From positions 3,980,273 to 4,044,272 of the forward strand of contig RPFO01000667.1 in assembly GCA_009746045.1 (NCBI GenBank): a stretch of 64,000 nt of DNA, read 5' to 3'. Positions 9,978 to 19,330 of this stretch are shown one piece after another. The stretch comes from Mesostigma viride. Taxonomy: Eukaryota; Streptophyta; Mesostigmatophyceae; Mesostigmatales; Mesostigmataceae. The position numbers and the translations under genes are program-made. The notes beneath the pieces were generated by a model that made no database searches, had not been told where the DNA came from, and saw only the letters and a program-made list of their open reading frames with translations. How positions within the stretch are numbered: the stretch's first letter is position 1; every line of letters begins with the position of its first letter.

Positions 9978-12900
9978 TCAAACACTGACTCTGATATCAT
10001 AGGGGTTCATGTTCTGAAAGAGGAGCTGGTACTGTTGGCCAGCAGCATCCCGCAGCTTCGTGAGAGCGTCTGCTGGGTTGTCCTCATCATCCACATGAGT
10101 CCAGCTGGAAAAATAGGTGGCCTCCTGTTTGAGGATCACCCAATCCAAGTCAGTGTGGACAGCAGCAGAGACAGATTTCTTGGTTAGAAAACTGATCACA
10201 GATTGGCTGTCAGTATAGAGATGTGAGATGACATTGCATGTGCTGCCTGCCTGGGTTTGTAGCCAGGTGAGCATGTGCTGCAGGGAACGAGCATGCAATG
10301 CAGCAGACACCACAGCACGACATTCAGCTGAGTTGCTGCTGCCAGGTTTTCTGCGGTGTAGCCTGCTGTACCAGGAAGTGAGGGACATGTAATCTGACCT
10401 GTTGGTGAGAAAAAACAGCCCTGATTCCCGTGCCCCCATCTGATTGATTGTTCTGCTCTCCATGGAGCTGTCCATGACACATTGGATGTGGATGTCTTCC
10501 ATCAGATTCAGGCCATGGAGGATGAGGGGGGGACAGTCATTGACCAACTTCCTGATGTGACTGCATTTGATCTTGACTAGAACATCATGGGTGACCCTGC
10601 TGATGACAGCTAAGGGAGCCCCACAGATGGCTGACCACCACCCCAGTTTGCCCTGAACAGTGGCACACATATGTAAGGGGAGGTAGTTGTCCTGCAGCAG
10701 ATCTAGACAATCTTGGATATATTCTGCAGGAGGGGAGAGAGAGCAGACCCACTGATCTGGCTGCCTATGCAGCTGCAACATGATGCCACAGAACTGGATG
10801 GGGGTTGTGCTCAATTCCACCTGTTTGCCAATCTCATATGATTCCTGGACCTGCTGAATAAAGGTTTCCACCTCAGCTCTAGGCCCACAAATGAGTTGGT
10901 CATCTCCATGCCACACAAAGAACAGCAGTCCAGAGGGGGTGGGTACAACAAAAAAGCATGGGTCCAGGTCATCATACGTGGCCTTGAGCTTTTTGAATAC
11001 TTCCTCTGCTGAGTCTCTGAAAATTTTTGGGGCACTGACAAGCCCTTCCACCCCAATGTTGATGATAAGGTGGGGCTCATCAATATAAGGTTTCCACACA
11101 GCTGGGGTGTCTACCACGTACACCTTCCCTTTCCACACAGATTCAGCCTTTTCTGGGTCCCCCCTGAGGAAGGCCCTTTTAATATCAGTGGCTTTGCAGA
11201 CATAGTCTTGGCCTGCATTGAGGTTGTGGAGGAAGAGGGAGAGCATGATCCTGAGTGAGGTTTGTTGCAGCCCAGGTGTGTATGTTTCCCCTTTTGGCAG
11301 TGTGGAGGTCCCCTTTAATTCTGTGACACATGGTCTGGCATGGAAGATTGGGGAGCCCACTTTTTGTGGTTTTTGTTTGAGAACAAATTTTAATCTGAGC
11401 TTTTTGGCTCCCTCTGGCACGTCCCATGAAGGGGTGACAGGCGGTTTGTATTGAGGGTTTTTGGGGTTGGGCAGGACCCATTCCTGCCTGGCTTGGTGGA
11501 CAATGGCCATCAGCCACTTGGTAAACCCTTTTTGTGTTTTGCATTCTTGTATGACGTGGGAGATTTGGTGGGGTGAGTGCATGGCTATGTCCCACTTACC
11601 CAGCCCAAAGGCTGAGGGATGGAGGAACTGGCTGTGCACTAACTTGTCCAGATCAGGGATCTCCCCTGGTGCATACTGAGTGTTGACTGCCTTGATGACA
11701 GCATCCATACCAGGGACAATACTGGAGAGAGGGATTTTAAAGTGGTCCAGAGGAACTGCACCCACCCCTGTGACACTGAGCTCATTAGCTGAGATAAGCA
11801 CCCCAGGATAGGATACAAAAGGTTCCCCCAACAAGGTGTTACCAGAGTACCCCTCCACCACCTGGAAGGGTGTCTGAATACCAAGTATAGGGAGCATCAC
11901 TTGTCCCACTACATCCAGTGAGCTTTGGCCTGAGAAATCCTGCACCCGTGCCCAAAATGAAGGTGCAATCTCAAGACCAGGGATGGCTTGTGCACTGATC
12001 ACACTGACCTGTGCCTGAGTGTCTATTGCCAGGGTCCAGGGGTCCTGACTAGTGCACACAGCTGAGACTTTTGCCAACCCTGCGGCCACAGCAGCTTGTT
12101 GCTTATGTGACCTGTGTAATGCTTGCAAGGCGACTGCCAATCTTGACCTCAGAGCGGGAGGGTTGGCAGACAATTTGGTGCCTTGGGGCTGAGCTAATGC
12201 TTCCAACCCAGCTACCTCGTGCCTGGTTAAGCAATCCCCAGGTTGTGAAGTGGGCCTGGCTTCACTGAGGGTGGAAGGGTTCACAGAGGGTGCTGTGGTG
12301 CTGTCAACAGCAGTAATTGGTGGCTCAGAGCTACTGCTGGGCATGCTGGAGTTGCCAGATAGAAGTAGTGAGTCCATGCTTAAAGACTCTTCCCCAGGCA
12401 CGTCTGCCATGGGAGAATAATACTTCTTAATTCTATGACAGCTCACCCTGTGACGCTTCCCATTGATATTGTGCTTGACCTCCACGGTCTTGCTGTTTTT
12501 GGTAAATCCACGGATGGTAACTGGACCTAGCCAAGTTCCAACCTTACCAAAGCTGTTTTCCTTGTAATAGAGAACTTGATCACCTTTTTGGAATACTGGC
12601 CTGGAATGGGTTTTATCTTTTTCTGCCAGTTTTGCTGAGGTTTGTGCACGTGCAGTGTTGTACAGTGCTATCACCTCTGGGGGATATACACCTGCCTGCA
12701 GGCCTGCTGGGATTACTTCACCCCACGTGGCATGCAAGACAGGTCTCATGTTTAGGGTTGTGCACATTTCATGACACCAGAGTGCCCTGTCACAATAGAC
12801 CCCTGAAGTAGCATCCTTGGAAGGATTTTTGGCTAGTAGGGTTTTGACAGATCTGATGGTTCTTTCAATGACCCCCTGACCCTCATGATCTTCCAGCCCA

Positions 12901-13793
12901 GCAATCTCTATTGCTTCACACCCTTCCAGGTCAGTCAGACAAGAAAATTGTTGATCAAGCAAAATTCTGTCAACTGGGTAGAATCTGGGTAAAGCAATCA
13001 TGAGTGCAACACGTAGCTGCCCTGCAGACATGCCAGGTAGGGGTTCCATTACTGTGAACCTGGACCATGAGTCTTTTAGGATCAGGTAGGGTTGGACATC
13101 TTTGTTGATGTGCATCACATCCCCCACTATCATGCCCCTATTGGTGGAAGGAGTTGCAGTATGCCATTTTTGAGGTTTGGGGCTATTGAACTGACATTCT
13201 TGACAGTGTTGTCTAGCCAGTTTTACTGCATTCCTGAGTTGTTTTCCCATGCTACTACCCCCCAGCCGTCTGGCCAGTTCCTCAGCCACTGTTTCATGAC
13301 CCATGGCTAGGTGCAGCTGATGAGCAAGCTCCTTGATATCTATGGAGTTGTCAACAGTAGGGGTTAGTGCTTTTATGTAAGGTTCCAGAACAGGGTGTTG
13401 GGAGGACAGTAAGGTTGCTGCCTCAAAATCAATTATGCCCTGGTTGCCATCCCCAATGGTAATGAGATCATCATCCTCAGAGTACATAAGGTGAGTGAAC
13501 TCACATTGATTTGGGTAGCGAGGCCTGTTGCAACGGCTGCCTGGAGGCCCCAGGGGATGACGTGCGTGCCAGCAGCCCGGGCAGAGATCCACCCCGTTGG
13601 CCAGGGAGTCGTTGTTGGGGCAGTTGTGCCGTGCGTGCCCTCGTTGGAAGCACCTCAGGCACCTTATGGACCCCCCAGGGTTGCCAGGCTGGTTGTTGTT
13701 GTGTTGTTGTTGTTGTTGTTTCCCTGCTGGGACCGGTTCTGGCCCTGCTGGGACCTGTTGTTGTTGTTGTTTTGGCCCTGTTGGGACCTGTTG
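9978..13793 (-). CDS. Copia pol: zinc knuckle, integrase, protease-like domain, RT, RNase H
   Basis: Open from 13793 down to 9978 without a stop. In translation order: zinc knuckle CLRCFQRGHARHNC (CX2CX4HX4C, 13661-13620); integrase HHCC (HQLH...HCQEC) and a DDE-like core (GDVMHIN, LLDQQF, GVIER), all within about 260 codons of 13592; a protease-like stretch LAIDTQAQVSVIS...TLLGEPF at about 12020-11800; Copia-type RT with DIKRAFLRGD and HGDD (in place of YVDD) at about 10911; RNase H with SSNSAECRAV, YTDSQS and HVDDEDNPADALTK. Two points are unusual: the protease-like motif lies after integrase, and its triad reads DTQ rather than DTG. Pol is in the +1 frame relative to gag, so it needs a frameshift or a gag-independent start. 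Confidence 0.85.
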   Translation of the reverse strand, partial: QQVPTGPKQQQQQVPAGPEPVPAGKQQQQQHNNNQPGNPGGSIRCLRCFQRGHARHNCPNNDSLANGVDLCPGCWHARHPLGPPGSRCNRPRYPNQCEFTHLMYSEDDDLITIGDGNQGIIDFEAATLLSSQHPVLEPYIKALTPTVDNSIDIKELAHQLHLAMGHETVAEELARRLGGSSMGKQLRNAVKLARQHCQECQFNSPKPQKWHTATPSTNRGMIVGDVMHINKDVQPYLILKDSWSRFTVMEPLPGMSAGQLRVALMIALPRFYPVDRILLDQQFSCLTDLEGCEAIEIAGLEDHEGQGVIERTIRSVKTLLAKNPSKDATSGVYCDRALWCHEMCTTLNMRPVLHATWGEVIPAGLQAGVYPPEVIALYNTARAQTSAKLAEKDKTHSRPVFQKGDQVLYYKENSFGKVGTWLGPVTIRGFTKNSKTVEVKHNINGKRHRVSCHRIKKYYSPMADVPGEESLSMDSLLLSGNSSMPSSSSEPPITAVDSTTAPSVNPSTLSEARPTSQPGDCLTRHEVAGLEALAQPQGTKLSANPPALRSRLAVALQALHRSHKQQAAVAAGLAKVSAVCTSQDPWTLAIDTQAQVSVISAQAIPGLEIAPSFWARVQDFSGQSSLDVVGQVMLPILGIQTPFQVVEGYSGNTLLGEPFVSYPGVLISANELSVTGVGAVPLDHFKIPLSSIVPGMDAVIKAVNTQYAPGEIPDLDKLVHSQFLHPSAFGLGKWDIAMHSPHQISHVIQECKTQKGFTKWLMAIVHQARQEWVLPNPKNPQYKPPVTPSWDVPEGAKKLRLKFVLKQKPQKVGSPIFHARPCVTELKGTSTLPKGETYTPGLQQTSLRIMLSLFLHNLNAGQDYVCKATDIKRAFLRGDPEKAESVWKGKVYVVDTPAVWKPYIDEPHLIINIGVEGLVSAPKIFRDSAEEVFKKLKATYDDLDPCFFVVPTPSGLLFFVWHGDDQLICGPRAEVETFIQQVQESYEIGKQVELSTTPIQFCGIMLQLHRQPDQWVCSLSPPAEYIQDCLDLLQDNYLPLHMCATVQGKLGWWSAICGAPLAVISRVTHDVLVKIKCSHIRKLVNDCPPLILHGLNLMEDIHIQCVMDSSMESRTINQMGARESGLFFLTNRSDYMSLTSWYSRLHRRKPGSSNSAECRAVVSAALHARSLQHMLTWLQTQAGSTCNVISHLYTDSQSVISFLTKKSVSAAVHTDLDWVILKQEATYFSSWTHVDDEDNPADALTKLRDAAGQQYQLLFQNMNPYDIRVSV

Positions 13794-15153
13794 TTATTGT
13801 TGCCCTGCTGGGACCTGTTGTTGTTGTTGTTGTTGTTGTTGTTGGGGTTGCCATGCAGGGGCACACGGTGCCACGTGTTGCCACGCCCCTGAGAGCCACT
13901 GCCCCCTTGGTGGGAGGACTTGTGGGTCTTGGGTGCCCCCCCTGGCTGGCCTGCCCCTTGCGTTTGTGGCCTTGGACACCCTGGACCTTGGGGTCCTGGG
14001 CCTGGTTGTTGCCAGTACCCAGGGGGTCCACTGCCTCCTCGATATAGAGCATGGCAGCTCTGAAGTTGTCCCAGAGGGACTTGAGGCCTGTAAGCAGGGT
14101 AGCCAGGACAGAAGGTTGCAAATTAGCTTTTGTTAGCCAGGTGTGGATGAGATACCTTGGTTGGAGCTTGAGAAGCTCAAGGTCTTTCTCAATCATTACC
14201 CTGTATGTTTTTGCATCCCCAGAGAGGTTATTCTTGTTCACCTTATATGCAGCAAGCCAGTTGAAACGTTCTACTGCTTCCATGTGGTTATTGGTAAGCA
14301 CTAGCTGTTTCAGATCAGTGATAAAGGTAGGCCACTGTTCAATGGCTGCTTCAGGTGTCAGGGTACGTTCCTGATAGGTTTGAATCAATGCTCTGATTGC
14401 AGGAGATGATTGATGGAATGTGGAGGAGGCCCTGAGAGCCTTAAACTGATGTCTAAGGTTAAGACCTTCCATCCCATACTCCAAAGCAAAAACAAATTGC
14501 TTAGCTTGTTCAACAGTGTGACCCTCAGGCAAGCCAGCAATATTGATTTTGGATTCCTTTTTATGAGGGTTAAACACACCTGTGAGAGGGGGGTTGGCCC
14601 TCAAGAAGCTGTCGGTTGCTTGTTGCAGGCGGGTGGGGTCCAGGTTGATGGTCCCCCGCTCATACCGCGACATCAGGGCGCGCAGGCCCTCGACAGTTTG
14701 CAGCTGGTTAGCTGTTAACTGCTGATCTTGCAACGAGGCCAGCTGGGCCTGGAGAATGGCGAGCTGTTCCAGGACATCCCCGCTCCTTGGGGGGGCCTCA
14801 GCAGGCCTGTTGGGTGCCTGTGGCACCTCTGCACCTCCCCCCAGGGCCTCCTGGGGTCCTGGCCACCCCCCCTGGTTTGGGAGGGGGCCCCAACCCACAG
14901 GGCGAACCTGGGGTGGTGGGGGAGGGGGAGGGGGGGTCATGGTGGCCCTGGGGGAGCCCGGGGGTGTCCGGGTAACCCCACTGGGTCCAGCCCCATCGGT
15001 GGAGGGGCGGGCAGGGGTGTCTGCCTCTGCTCTCCTCCTGGCCTCCTCCCGCATGAGACGCTTCATCTCCTTGCGTACCTCATGCTCCCGGAGGGCTGCC
15101 TGAAAAGCAGCCTCATCCTCGGGTATGTCAGGGAGTGGTTCTCCCATGATCAT
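13501..15153 (-). CDS. Copia gag-like ORF
   Basis: 550 residues starting MIMGEPLPD. It overlaps the stop of the upstream ORF by ATGA (15153-15150), a layout that suits termination-reinitiation. Residues about 1-100 are charged and then Pro-rich. The middle (about 150-350) is a helical gag-like core that includes DPTRLQQATDSF and WLTKANLQPSV. The end runs through (AAC)n repeats read as Thr. The zinc knuckle that normally ends gag is in the pol frame instead, so either a +1 shift inside the AAC-rich overlap (13793-13501) fuses them, or repeat-length change has shifted the frame. No close family was identified beyond position and composition. Confidence 0.7.
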   Translation of the reverse strand: MIMGEPLPDIPEDEAAFQAALREHEVRKEMKRLMREEARRRAEADTPARPSTDGAGPSGVTRTPPGSPRATMTPPPPPPPPQVRPVGWGPLPNQGGWPGPQEALGGGAEVPQAPNRPAEAPPRSGDVLEQLAILQAQLASLQDQQLTANQLQTVEGLRALMSRYERGTINLDPTRLQQATDSFLRANPPLTGVFNPHKKESKINIAGLPEGHTVEQAKQFVFALEYGMEGLNLRHQFKALRASSTFHQSSPAIRALIQTYQERTLTPEAAIEQWPTFITDLKQLVLTNNHMEAVERFNWLAAYKVNKNNLSGDAKTYRVMIEKDLELLKLQPRYLIHTWLTKANLQPSVLATLLTGLKSLWDNFRAAMLYIEEAVDPLGTGNNQAQDPKVQGVQGHKRKGQASQGGHPRPTSPPTKGAVALRGVATRGTVCPCMATPTTTTTTTTTGPSRATITTGPNRAKTTTTTGPSRARTGPSRETTTTTTQQQPAWQPWGVHKVPEVLPTRARTAQLPQQRLPGQRGGSLPGLLARTSSPGASRQPLQQASLPKSM

Positions 15154-16295
15154 AGCAGGCCGGACTGGACAGTCCGCCTCTTTGCCCTTCCTCGCGCCCA
15201 GGGCCAGCAGTCCCTCCTTGTACTGCAGGGGTTGGGGGGAGAGGGTTTCTTGCTGGTGGTTTCCAGCGGGGGGGCTTCTTCAGCTACCACCCCATGTTTG
15301 GCCAAGATGGCCTCCGTGACCCTGGCTTGGGTGATGGAGGACATGGTTTTAAAGTGTGCTGACCGAGCAAGCTCGGCCAGGTCTTGACTGTCCGCATAGT
15401 GCATGGGATAGTCAGCATTTTTTAAGAGGTCACGTAACCGCTGGGTGGCCTCGCGGTACGCGTCCGCCATCGCCTGGTGGGTAGCCAGGCGACGGGCGGC
15501 TTCCTCTTCATATTCTTGCCGCTTAGCGGCGAGCCGAAAAGCCGCCTCTCGGCGGACCTCTCGGTCCCGCTGCCGCTCTCGGCGTTCTTCATTTGCCACC
15601 AGCGCGGCCTGCTCGACCGCCAGGAGCGCTGGGGTAAGATTGATCTCAGTCTCCCCATCGGGGAGACTGGCAGTGTCGGATACCTCATCGTCGGACATTG
15701 GTTGTCCGGCGATGGGTTCCACAGGTTTTCGCACCACCCGTGCGAGTTTAATACTCTCCATGTCCTTCTTCTTGCGAAGAAGGGACGCAGAGGGTCGCCC
15801 AAACGTTAGCTCAATGTGGTTATGTCCCTGGGCGAAAGGGACATTAAGGTTTGATGTGGCGGGACGAAAGGTAATCGTCCCGTCCGGTGCCACCGAGGCC
15901 GTCTGACGGGGCATACGCTCCCGAAGAGATGGCAACGTGGGGCCGGACTGTGGAGCCTCAGTGGGGTTTACCACCGAGGTCTCCGCAGCCATGGCCGCGC
16001 CAGCCGTGGTTGCGGCTGGGGCGGCCGCCGGAGTCGAGGGTAAGCCGGTCTCCCCGGGGGGAGCCGTCTCGGCCTCCGGCCTCGCAGGGGAGGGGGGTAG
16101 GTCGGTCGGCTTTGCAGCCGCCGTCCCCTCGTCCTGGCAACCATTGTGAGTCTTTTTGTTCTTTTTCTTTTTCTTGGAAATGGCCGCATCGCCAGCCGGC
16201 TTCTTGTTGTTGTCTCTGGGCATCCGCCGATCCTGCCCATCATCATCCTCGTTGTAGGAAAGCTTCTTAGCGACATTCTTGTTCGTGATAGCCAT
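15150..16295 (-). CDS. Extra ORF between 5' LTR and gag of the Copia element
   Basis: 381 residues starting MAITNKNVAKK, 18 bases inside the LTR end. The N-terminus has a Lys run (SKKKKKNKK), followed by a Pro/Ala-rich segment. Residues about 225-300 are strongly charged and predicted coiled coil (EERRERQRDREVRREA...). The last 45 residues are basic. The ORF is intact in this young copy. It could be the N-terminal half of a two-part gag, since it is collinear and abuts the next ORF by ATGA, or an independent nucleic-acid-binding protein. No homology recognised. Confidence 0.6.
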   Translation of the reverse strand: MAITNKNVAKKLSYNEDDDGQDRRMPRDNNKKPAGDAAISKKKKKNKKTHNGCQDEGTAAAKPTDLPPSPARPEAETAPPGETGLPSTPAAAPAATTAGAAMAAETSVVNPTEAPQSGPTLPSLRERMPRQTASVAPDGTITFRPATSNLNVPFAQGHNHIELTFGRPSASLLRKKKDMESIKLARVVRKPVEPIAGQPMSDDEVSDTASLPDGETEINLTPALLAVEQAALVANEERRERQRDREVRREAAFRLAAKRQEYEEEAARRLATHQAMADAYREATQRLRDLLKNADYPMHYADSQDLAELARSAHFKTMSSITQARVTEAILAKHGVVAEEAPPLETTSKKPSPPNPCSTRRDCWPWARGRAKRRTVQSGLL

Positions 16296-16313
16296 GGTAG
16301 CAAATAAAATTCA

Positions 16314-16788
16314 AGTTAGAATGCGGTGGGATATATTGCTTGAGAACACTGAAGGCTTGGAGCAATGAATTGCTTGGTTCATTAGAAAATAGGTTTACCC
16401 TTTATCAACGTTCCTCTCACCGGCTGCGCCGCCAGTGACCGTTGGGTGCAGACCGTTGGCCCGAGGCCGCACGATGACAGGTAGCTGCCTAGTCACTGCA
16501 TCGTGCGATCACAAATCAATGCACGCTGCAGTATACGGTCCCTATCTAGGATACTCTAGTACCGTCCAATGACAGGACACTACGTATACTGGGTACTGAC
16601 ATCTGTCACGTACCTCAGTACCCAAAGTACCTATCTAGGGAAACGTATGCGACTCGACTAGCATCCCTATCTGCATAGCCCACGTGGTATTTATATTCAC
16701 ATACCAACGTGGGTTTACAAGGCTTATTCATACGTTGTATTCACAATGCCTTTGAGACTTAGTCTACAGCAAAGCATGGAGACTAACT
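16314..16788 (-). repeat. 5' LTR of the Copia element
   Basis: 475 bp, matching 9131-9603 apart from one TA indel. It is followed by TTTAC, the target duplication. Immediately inside (16313 downward, minus) the sequence reads TGAATTTTATTTGC; a standard tRNA primer site is not obvious. Confidence 0.93.
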
Positions 16789-16977
16789 TTTACTCATCAT
16801 CTTTAAGATTCGCTCAGTTTCTCTGCATTCCGCAAGCTATCTTTTTCTACTCTGCCTGAAAGCACGTCGCCATGGCCAGCTCCGGTAGGGGTGCGCGCCC
16901 CGTGCACCACTTTTTCACGGTACGGACGGGTACCGCGAATTTTTCGGCGCCAAAATATTCGCGCCGGGACCGTCCCC

Positions 16978-17261
16978 TTAAACGTGAGTGCCCCAAGTTC
17001 CTTTCGGGTGCTCCCCCTCATCCCGACGCTCGCCCTCCTCGTACCCCTCAGCGTGCTCCCATTCGTCCCACTCCAGGACGCATTCCCTCAGCTACCCCTA
17101 GTAGGCTGAATGCTGTGCAGACAGGACCCCCAGGGTTCCCCTATGATAATCAGGCTCCCGCACCCTCTTCGCTCCCTCGTGACCCTCCAGCAGTGGCTTT
17201 TTCGCCAGGGTCTTCTTCGGGGTTAGTTCCTATGGATTTGGGGGGGGAGGGGGAACAGTAG
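16978..17261 (+). pseudogene. Chromovirus A gag, C-terminal part
   Basis: Resumes with the second TTAA and continues the zinc knuckle as ECPKF. A Pro-rich tail ending MDLGGEGEQ follows, as in copy B. It is separated from its N-terminal part by the 9.6 kb insertion. Confidence 0.85.
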
Positions 17262-17386
17262 GCCTGTCAGCCGGGGGTAACCTGGACAGGTCCTTAGATA
17301 GTACCCCAGATAATAATTTTTGCCTGCCTGTTTTTATAACTTCTTTAGGAGCTGAATCATCCCTACCACTACGTGTCCGTCCTCTT

Positions 17387-17815
17387 ATGTTTTTGAATGG
17401 TGGCTTAACCGTTCCCCATACTGTTGTAGACCCCTTTTTGCATGCTGATGAACTTTTGAATGTCTCTGTGTTGGTAGATAGCGGTGCGGCTAGCTCCCTT
17501 GTGAGCGAGGCCCTAGTTAGGCGTTTAGGACTAGTCCCTATCCCTCACACCAAACCTGTCACTGTTCATTATTATGCTGACGGTCGCACCAGTCATTCCC
17601 CGGGTACGGTGTCCCTTCCCCTGGTCATACAAGGACGTACTATCAACCTGACGGCCACTATAGGCCCTATCACTACCGCTGATGTATTACTAGGATTAGA
17701 TTGGCGCCAGGATAATAAGATTACTATTAAGGGGACCCCCCTTAATTATGATACCATGGTCATTTGGTTTCCAGATAGCTCTTACTGGGTACCGGAACGT
17801 CATTATAGATTATAG
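17387..17815 (+). pseudogene. Chromovirus A protease
   Basis: Retropepsin-like: VLVDSGAASSLVSE (catalytic DSGA), then GRTINLTATIG and DVLLGLDW near the C-terminal side. Copy B has the same domain. Here the frame ends at 17815 because extra bases make a TAG (HYRL then stop) where copy B reads on to the RT. Confidence 0.85.
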
Positions 17816-17906
17816 AAAATTTATCCTTGGTAGATATTACTCCTCCTACACCTGTGGATCCTCCTGTAAGACCTATACCTGAAGTATTAATGTCCAATGA
17901 TGTTCA

Positions 17907-18554
17907 TTGATAGAGCCTAGTAACTCCCCCTACTCAGCTGGTGTCCTGTTAGTTCCTAAGCCAAATGGCAAGTTTCGCCTAGTTACTGATTATAGGAAGT
18001 TGAATGATATTACTGTGAAGTCTAAATACCCTCTACCTCGTATTGATGATATATTTAATAAGGTCAAAGGTTCCACTTGTTTCACAGTACTGGATTGTGC
18101 GGATGGTTTTTGGCAACTGCGTATAGCTCCTGAGGATTGCCATAAAACCGCCTTTGCTACCCCTTTTGGTCATTACCAGTTTAGAGTAGCGGCTATGGGA
18201 CTCTGTAACTCGCCTGCCTCTTTTCAAATGTTAATGAACGAAGTGCTTAAACCTGTTATGGGGAATTCTCACCTTCCTCAAGTGTCATCTGATTTAAAGG
18301 ATCCTTCCTTCTCCTCTGTTTCTTTAGCTGAGCATGACCGTTCTTGTGCTCAAGCTTACTTAGATGATATCCTTATTTACTCTCCTGATTTTGAAACGCA
18401 CCTACGTGACTTAAAGAAAGTATTAGAGATAATGGCTGAAAATTCCTTGTGGGCTCGCCGTGCTAAAGTTTGTTCTGGCAGGAGTGCACCTTTTTTAGGA
18501 CACGTTTTGTCAGACGCCGGGGTCGCTACCGACCCGGATAAAACATCATGCTAA
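17907..18554 (+). pseudogene. Chromovirus A reverse transcriptase (truncated)
   Basis: Starts IEPSNSPYSAG and carries KFRLVTDYRKLND, GFWQLRIA, FGHYQF, FQMLMN and the catalytic box AYLDDILIYS. The linker before the RT (seen in copy B at about 58850-59200) is deleted here and replaced by a few filler bases near 17902. A 7 bp insertion near 18545-18551 shifts the frame into a stop. Confidence 0.88.
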
Positions 18555-19330
18555 GTCAATTCAGGAATGGCCTACCCCTACCGACGTCAAAGGTGTACGT
18601 AGTTTTCTAGGGATTGCCTCGTACTATAGACGTTTTATCCCGCGCTTCGCAACTATAGCAGCCCCTATTAATCATTTATTAAAGAAGGATATCCCCTTTG
18701 TCTGGAGTAGTGAATGGGCAGTCGGCCTTTTCAGTGTTTAAAATCCCTACTCCTCTCCCCTCCCGTACTCATCCTACCGCGGATACTACCAAACCCTTTG
18801 TGGTAGCTACAGACTAGAGTAAGGTAGCTATAGGGGGCGTCCTTCTCCAGGATCAGGGTCAGGGCTTACAGCCAATTGAGTACATCTCTAGGACAATGCT
18901 CCCTGCGGAGCGTAACTATCCCGTACACCAGCAGGAACTCTTAGCGGTGGTGTATCGTTGCCATGCGTGGCAGCACTTTCTTAAAGGTGCTCAATTTGAT
19001 GTCTGCCTGAATGAACCCTGTGAAATAGATCCTTATTATAGATTAGTTATCCAATCGGATCACCGTCCCCTTACTCATCTTCTCTCCCAACCCAACCTTA
19101 CCCCTCGTCAAGCGCGCTGGATGGAGTTTTTAGCACAGTTTTCCCCTTTTAAACTTCAGTATGTTAAGGGTGTAGATAATATAGTACCAGATGCACTCTC
19201 CTGTCGCGCAGATTACTCCTTTTTCGAGGACCTGGATGTTCTCAATACTACTCTAGTTCCTACTACTATGGGTGTAACCCCTTATGGCGAACTACCTGAT
19301 GATGAATCTATCTCTTTCATACCGCTGTTC
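18555..19330 (+). pseudogene. Chromovirus A RT thumb and RNase H
   Basis: The sequence continues KSIQEWPTPTDVKGVRSFLGIASYYRRFIP, then RNase H with QELLAVVY, SDHRPLTHLL and GVDNIVPDALS. Several small indels and stops (for example ACAGACTAG near 18812) break it. The domain order matches copy B. Confidence 0.82.

Larger units (their letters stand above)
9131..16788 (-). mobile_element. Young Copia-type LTR retrotransposon
   Basis: Two LTRs (9131-9603 and 16314-16788) are identical by eye except for a 2 bp TA indel, and the flanks carry a perfect 5 bp duplication TTTAC (9126-9130 and 16789-16793). The body encodes, on the minus strand, a 381-aa ORF, a gag-like ORF and a long pol with integrase, a protease-like segment, RT and RNase H. 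The LTR termini are AGTTAG...CTAACT, not TG...CA. Near-identity of the LTRs means recent insertion. With all reading frames open, it may still be active. It lies inside the TTAA element. Confidence 0.95.
7419..16977. mobile_element. DNA transposon with TTAA target duplication (piggyBac- or Kolobok-like), non-autonomous
   Basis: Gag is split at TTAA: TTAA at 7415-7418 and again at 16978-16981, and copy B has a single TTAA there. The insert starts GGGGAGGGTCCC and its other end, read inward, is GGGGACGGTCCC, so the termini are inverted repeats of about 12 bp with one mismatch. Without the Copia nested in it, it is about 1.9 kb. Bases 7419-9130 and 16789-16977 hold no transposase I can recognise, so it appears non-autonomous. 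A TTAA duplication fits piggyBac or Kolobok; the termini alone do not decide. Palindromic GCGCC/TTCGCGCC text lies near the right end (16946-16969). Confidence 0.8.

Noticed and set aside
13664-13864. Asn-repeat protein in the Copia region
   Set aside because: It is the third frame of the AAC repeat between gag and pol.
14728-15387. 219-codon plus-strand frame opposite Copia gag
   Set aside because: Antisense shadow of the gag N-terminus and upstream ORF in GC-rich sequence.
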